A stretch of 64,000 nt of DNA from Monarcha castaneiventris obscurior (Eukaryota > Chordata > Aves > Passeriformes > Monarchidae), in NCBI GenBank assembly GCA_026261815.1, contig JAMPIT010000476.1:5235501-5299500 (forward strand), in the 5' to 3' direction. The first letter of the stretch is position 1. Each line of letters starts with the position of its first letter. A model generated the notes under the pieces. It saw only the letters and a list, made by a program, of their open reading frames with translations, did no database searches and had not been told where the DNA came from. This document shows positions 63,501 through 64,000 of this stretch, one piece after another. The translations under genes and the position numbers were made by a program.

Positions 63501-64000
63501 AGAGGCCACATGTGCACTCAAGATGTGCCGCTGCCTCTCTCGCTCCCTTTGCATTCCCAGCACCATGTGACAATCAACAACACGGCTTAACCCTTTCGCA
63601 CCGCTGCCTTGTCCCACTTGGAGATGGGGAATGGAGTCTTCATCTCCCCGTGTGTTTTGGTGGCTGGGCCCGGGAAGCTTGCAGTGATCCTGCTTCATTC
63701 CAGGGAAGTGGCAGCGCAGCTCAGGCACACACAGCTGAAGAAGGTGACAGGATAGAGCTGGGAGAACTTGCAGCTGCTGGTTCAAGCACAGGATCTGTTG
63801 CTAATCCCCACAAATGCTGCCAGAGATCCTGCTTTGATGATGAAAGCATCACTTGCCACAAGCAGCTGCGGAGTCAGCTTCCACCCTTGCCCATCCTGCA
63901 GTGGGTCCCAAGGAACTGATGGAAGGAGTCCCAGTGGCTGTGACACACCAGGGGTGTCCACAATGACATTACTGCCCATCCCTCCAGTGTGATGGATGGC
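60561..64000. other. Right-hand intergenic sequence, no gene confirmed
   Basis: The longest open frame (62245-63009, plus, 254 codons) has no recognised homology and overlaps several others. On the minus strand a series of short frames at 61190-62415 is followed by AATAAA-type signals near 61150, but I could not assemble a gene or name a family. NTMT2 motifs were looked for and not found. Confidence 0.45.

Noticed and set aside
20455..64000. Exons of NTMT2 (METTL11B) or KIFAP3 expected by synteny
   Set aside because: Methyltransferase motifs of the NTMT family and armadillo-type KIFAP3 sequence were looked for in the translated frames and not found.
1..64000. CRISPR arrays, bacterial defence systems, phage or insertion sequences
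   Set aside because: The window has vertebrate introns, a CpG-island promoter and CR1 repeats, and shows no regularly spaced short repeats or dense operon-like coding.

Overview
The window is non-coding-rich vertebrate DNA, most likely from a bird. It holds one split gene with GT-AG introns and a CpG-island promoter. The interspersed repeats I recognise are mostly CR1-type LINE fragments with the avian 3' end pattern (20714-20800, 20971-21314, 25705-25865, 38603-38673), and repeat density is low. Nothing in it looks bacterial: there are no operons, tRNA or rRNA genes, CRISPR arrays or insertion sequences.

The gene is GORAB (golgin, RAB6-interacting; also SCYL1BP1). It lies on the minus strand at 12633-20454 as five coding exons that splice in frame to 376 residues. 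Identification rests on the central coiled coil, which is nearly the same as I recall from mammalian GORAB. Its CpG-island promoter covers about 20290-20670, and a likely 3' UTR runs left to a polyadenylation signal at 11383-11388. Intron 1 contains a 33-34 bp GC-rich minisatellite.

Layout: 1-11364 is downstream flank with no recognisable gene, some old repeats, and one decayed coding-like patch near 5740-6090. 11365-20670 is GORAB. 20714-21314 holds two CR1 fragments just upstream of the promoter. 21315-64000 is about 43 kb without a recognisable gene. In mammals GORAB lies between NTMT2/KIFAP3 on its 5' side and PRRX1 on its 3' side, so by synteny the left edge probably faces PRRX1 and the right edge NTMT2. 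No exon of either neighbour was recognised.

The upstream desert is uneven. Several AT-rich, non-repetitive blocks (25080-25690, 37290-37520, 45225-45560, 47870-48070, 54080-54375, 59790-59960), an orphan CpG-rich block (31280-32060) and a CRE/TATA-like cluster (49710-49775) resemble conserved non-coding regulatory elements. The most structured is 47870-48070: it has a 31-bp near-perfect palindrome with SOX-like half-sites next to a 17-bp inverted repeat of MEIS-type TGACAG sites. A fossil CR1/L3-like LINE lies antisense at about 59985-60560. All regulatory calls are inferred from sequence character alone; no alignment could be run.
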